The notes under the pieces were generated by a model. It was not told the DNA's origin and did not search any database. It saw only the letters and a list, made by a program, of their open reading frames with translations. From Verrucomicrobiota bacterium (GTDB lineage: Bacteria > Verrucomicrobiota > Verrucomicrobiia > Opitutales > Opitutaceae): 38,538 bases of DNA. The position numbers were made by a program, and so were the translations under genes. Where the stretch lies: contig JAGVUB010000054.1 in the NCBI GenBank assembly GCA_019136515.1, forward strand, positions 1 through 38,538, written 5' to 3'. Positions 37,710 through 38,538 of the stretch are shown here, piece after piece (the first letter of the stretch is position 1; each line of letters begins with the position of its first letter).

Positions 37710-38538
37710 ATGCTCCGGACCGTGAACGTCGCGGGCATACCCTACCGCACGATCTGGCCCGAACCGGACGGCAAAGCCGTCGGCATCATCGACCAGACAG
37801 CGTTGCCGCATCGTTTTTCCACGGTCCGACTCACCTCGGGCGCCGAGGCCGCCCGTGCCATCCGCGACATGCTCGTGCGCGGCGCACCGTTGATCGGCGC
37901 CACCGCCGCCTACGGGCTGGCGCTCGCCCTTCGTCACGAATCCTCGGACACAGCGCTCGCCGCCCACCACGCCGCCCTGCTCGCCACGCGGCCCACGGCA
38001 GTGAACCTCCGGTGGGCGCTCGACCGCGTGCGCACCCTCGCCTCCGCACTCCCACCCGCCCGCCGCGCCGACGCCGCCTGGGCGGAAGCCGCGCGCATCG
38101 CCGACGAGGACGTCGCCCGCAACCGGGCCCTCGGCGAACATGGGCTCGCCCGCCTCGAAGAGATCGCCCGCCGACGCGCCCCCGGCCGCCGGCTGGAGAT
38201 CCTCACCCACTGCAACGCCGGTTGGCTCGCCACCGTCGAACAACCGCGGAATCCCCGTCCACGTGTGGGTCGACGAAACCCGCCCCCGCAACCAGGGTGC
38301 CGCGCTCACCGCGTGGGAACTCGGGCAGCATGGCGTGCGGCACACGCTGATCGCCGACAACGCCGGCGGCCGGCTCATGCAACAGGGTCGGGTGGATGTC
38401 GTCATCGTCGGCGCCGACCGTGTCGCCGCCAACGGCGACGTCGCCAACAAGATCGGCACGTACCTCAAGGCGCTCGCCGCCCGGGACAACGACGTGCCGT
38501 TCCTCGTCGCCGTGCCCGGCCCGACGATCGACTGGACG
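37710..38538 (+). pseudogene. mtnA: Methylthioribose-1-phosphate isomerase, frameshifted, cut by window end
   Basis: MtnA converts 5-methylthioribose-1-phosphate to the ribulose form in methionine salvage. The start MLRTVNVAGIPYRTIW, then DMLVRGAPLIGATAAYG and [13 protein letters not shown], are in one frame; [25 protein letters not shown] and [18 protein letters not shown] are in another. Near 38,236-38,242 about 11-13 codons (the family's D-W/Y-GTALAPIY stretch) are lost and the frame shifts. The active-site Cys in HCNAG and the Asp in VGADRV are both still present in their parts. The 3' end lies beyond the window. No other methionine salvage gene is beside it here. Confidence 0.85.

Overview
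The window is about two-thirds G+C, and most housekeeping proteins in it look like those of Verrucomicrobiota, probably the Opitutales/Opitutaceae. This placement rests on recalled protein likeness, not on a search. No rRNA, tRNA, CRISPR array, transposase or phage gene was recognised. Clear Shine-Dalgarno sequences are scarce, so several starts were chosen from protein homology.

Layout. (1) 0.1-4 kb: a small membrane protein, a DUF418 membrane protein, a hicBA toxin-antitoxin pair held between two copies of a ~240 bp direct repeat, and prmC. (2) 4-9.8 kb: an ebo-type cluster in the order small head gene, eboB, eboE, eboC, eboD, eboF, with two related palindrome-rich repeats flanking eboC-eboD-eboF. 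(3) 10-14.4 kb: prfA, a HAD-like hydrolase, and a leftward infA-xerD-lysozyme-like set with its terminator inside the hydrolase gene. (4) 14.4-21 kb: tadA, Mn-type superoxide dismutase, a TolB-like propeller protein, an Mrp/ApbC ATPase with a separate MIP18-family protein, rpmG, an unusual EIIA/diadenylate cyclase fusion, and a lone nuoA. (5) 21-26 kb: a DUF362 protein and the dnaG-rpoD pair. (6) 26-33.4 kb: a MarR regulator, a three-gene RND efflux operon and a PagL-like lipid A deacylase. (7) 33.4-38.5 kb: a LysR regulator, tatA, a feoA-feoB iron uptake operon with a FeoB-associated Cys-rich miniprotein, and mtnA, which runs off the window.

Working together. The ebo genes overlap or nearly touch within two blocks and probably handle a shared prenylated or sugar-like metabolite moved toward the periplasm. 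The MarR, RND and PagL-like genes form an envelope-defence neighbourhood. The feo genes form one iron-regulated unit with a palindromic operator candidate upstream.

Most notable points: the hicBA cassette between repeats that duplicate the 3' end of prmC; the EIIA / pyruvate-kinase-C-like / diadenylate cyclase fusion; the repeats around eboCDF; and five short internal deletions between 30.5 and 38.3 kb (two in the RND gene, one each in LysR, feoB and mtnA), four of which shift the frame. No comparable lesion was recognised in the first 30 kb. These five are either real gene decay or an assembly fault, and read mapping would decide.
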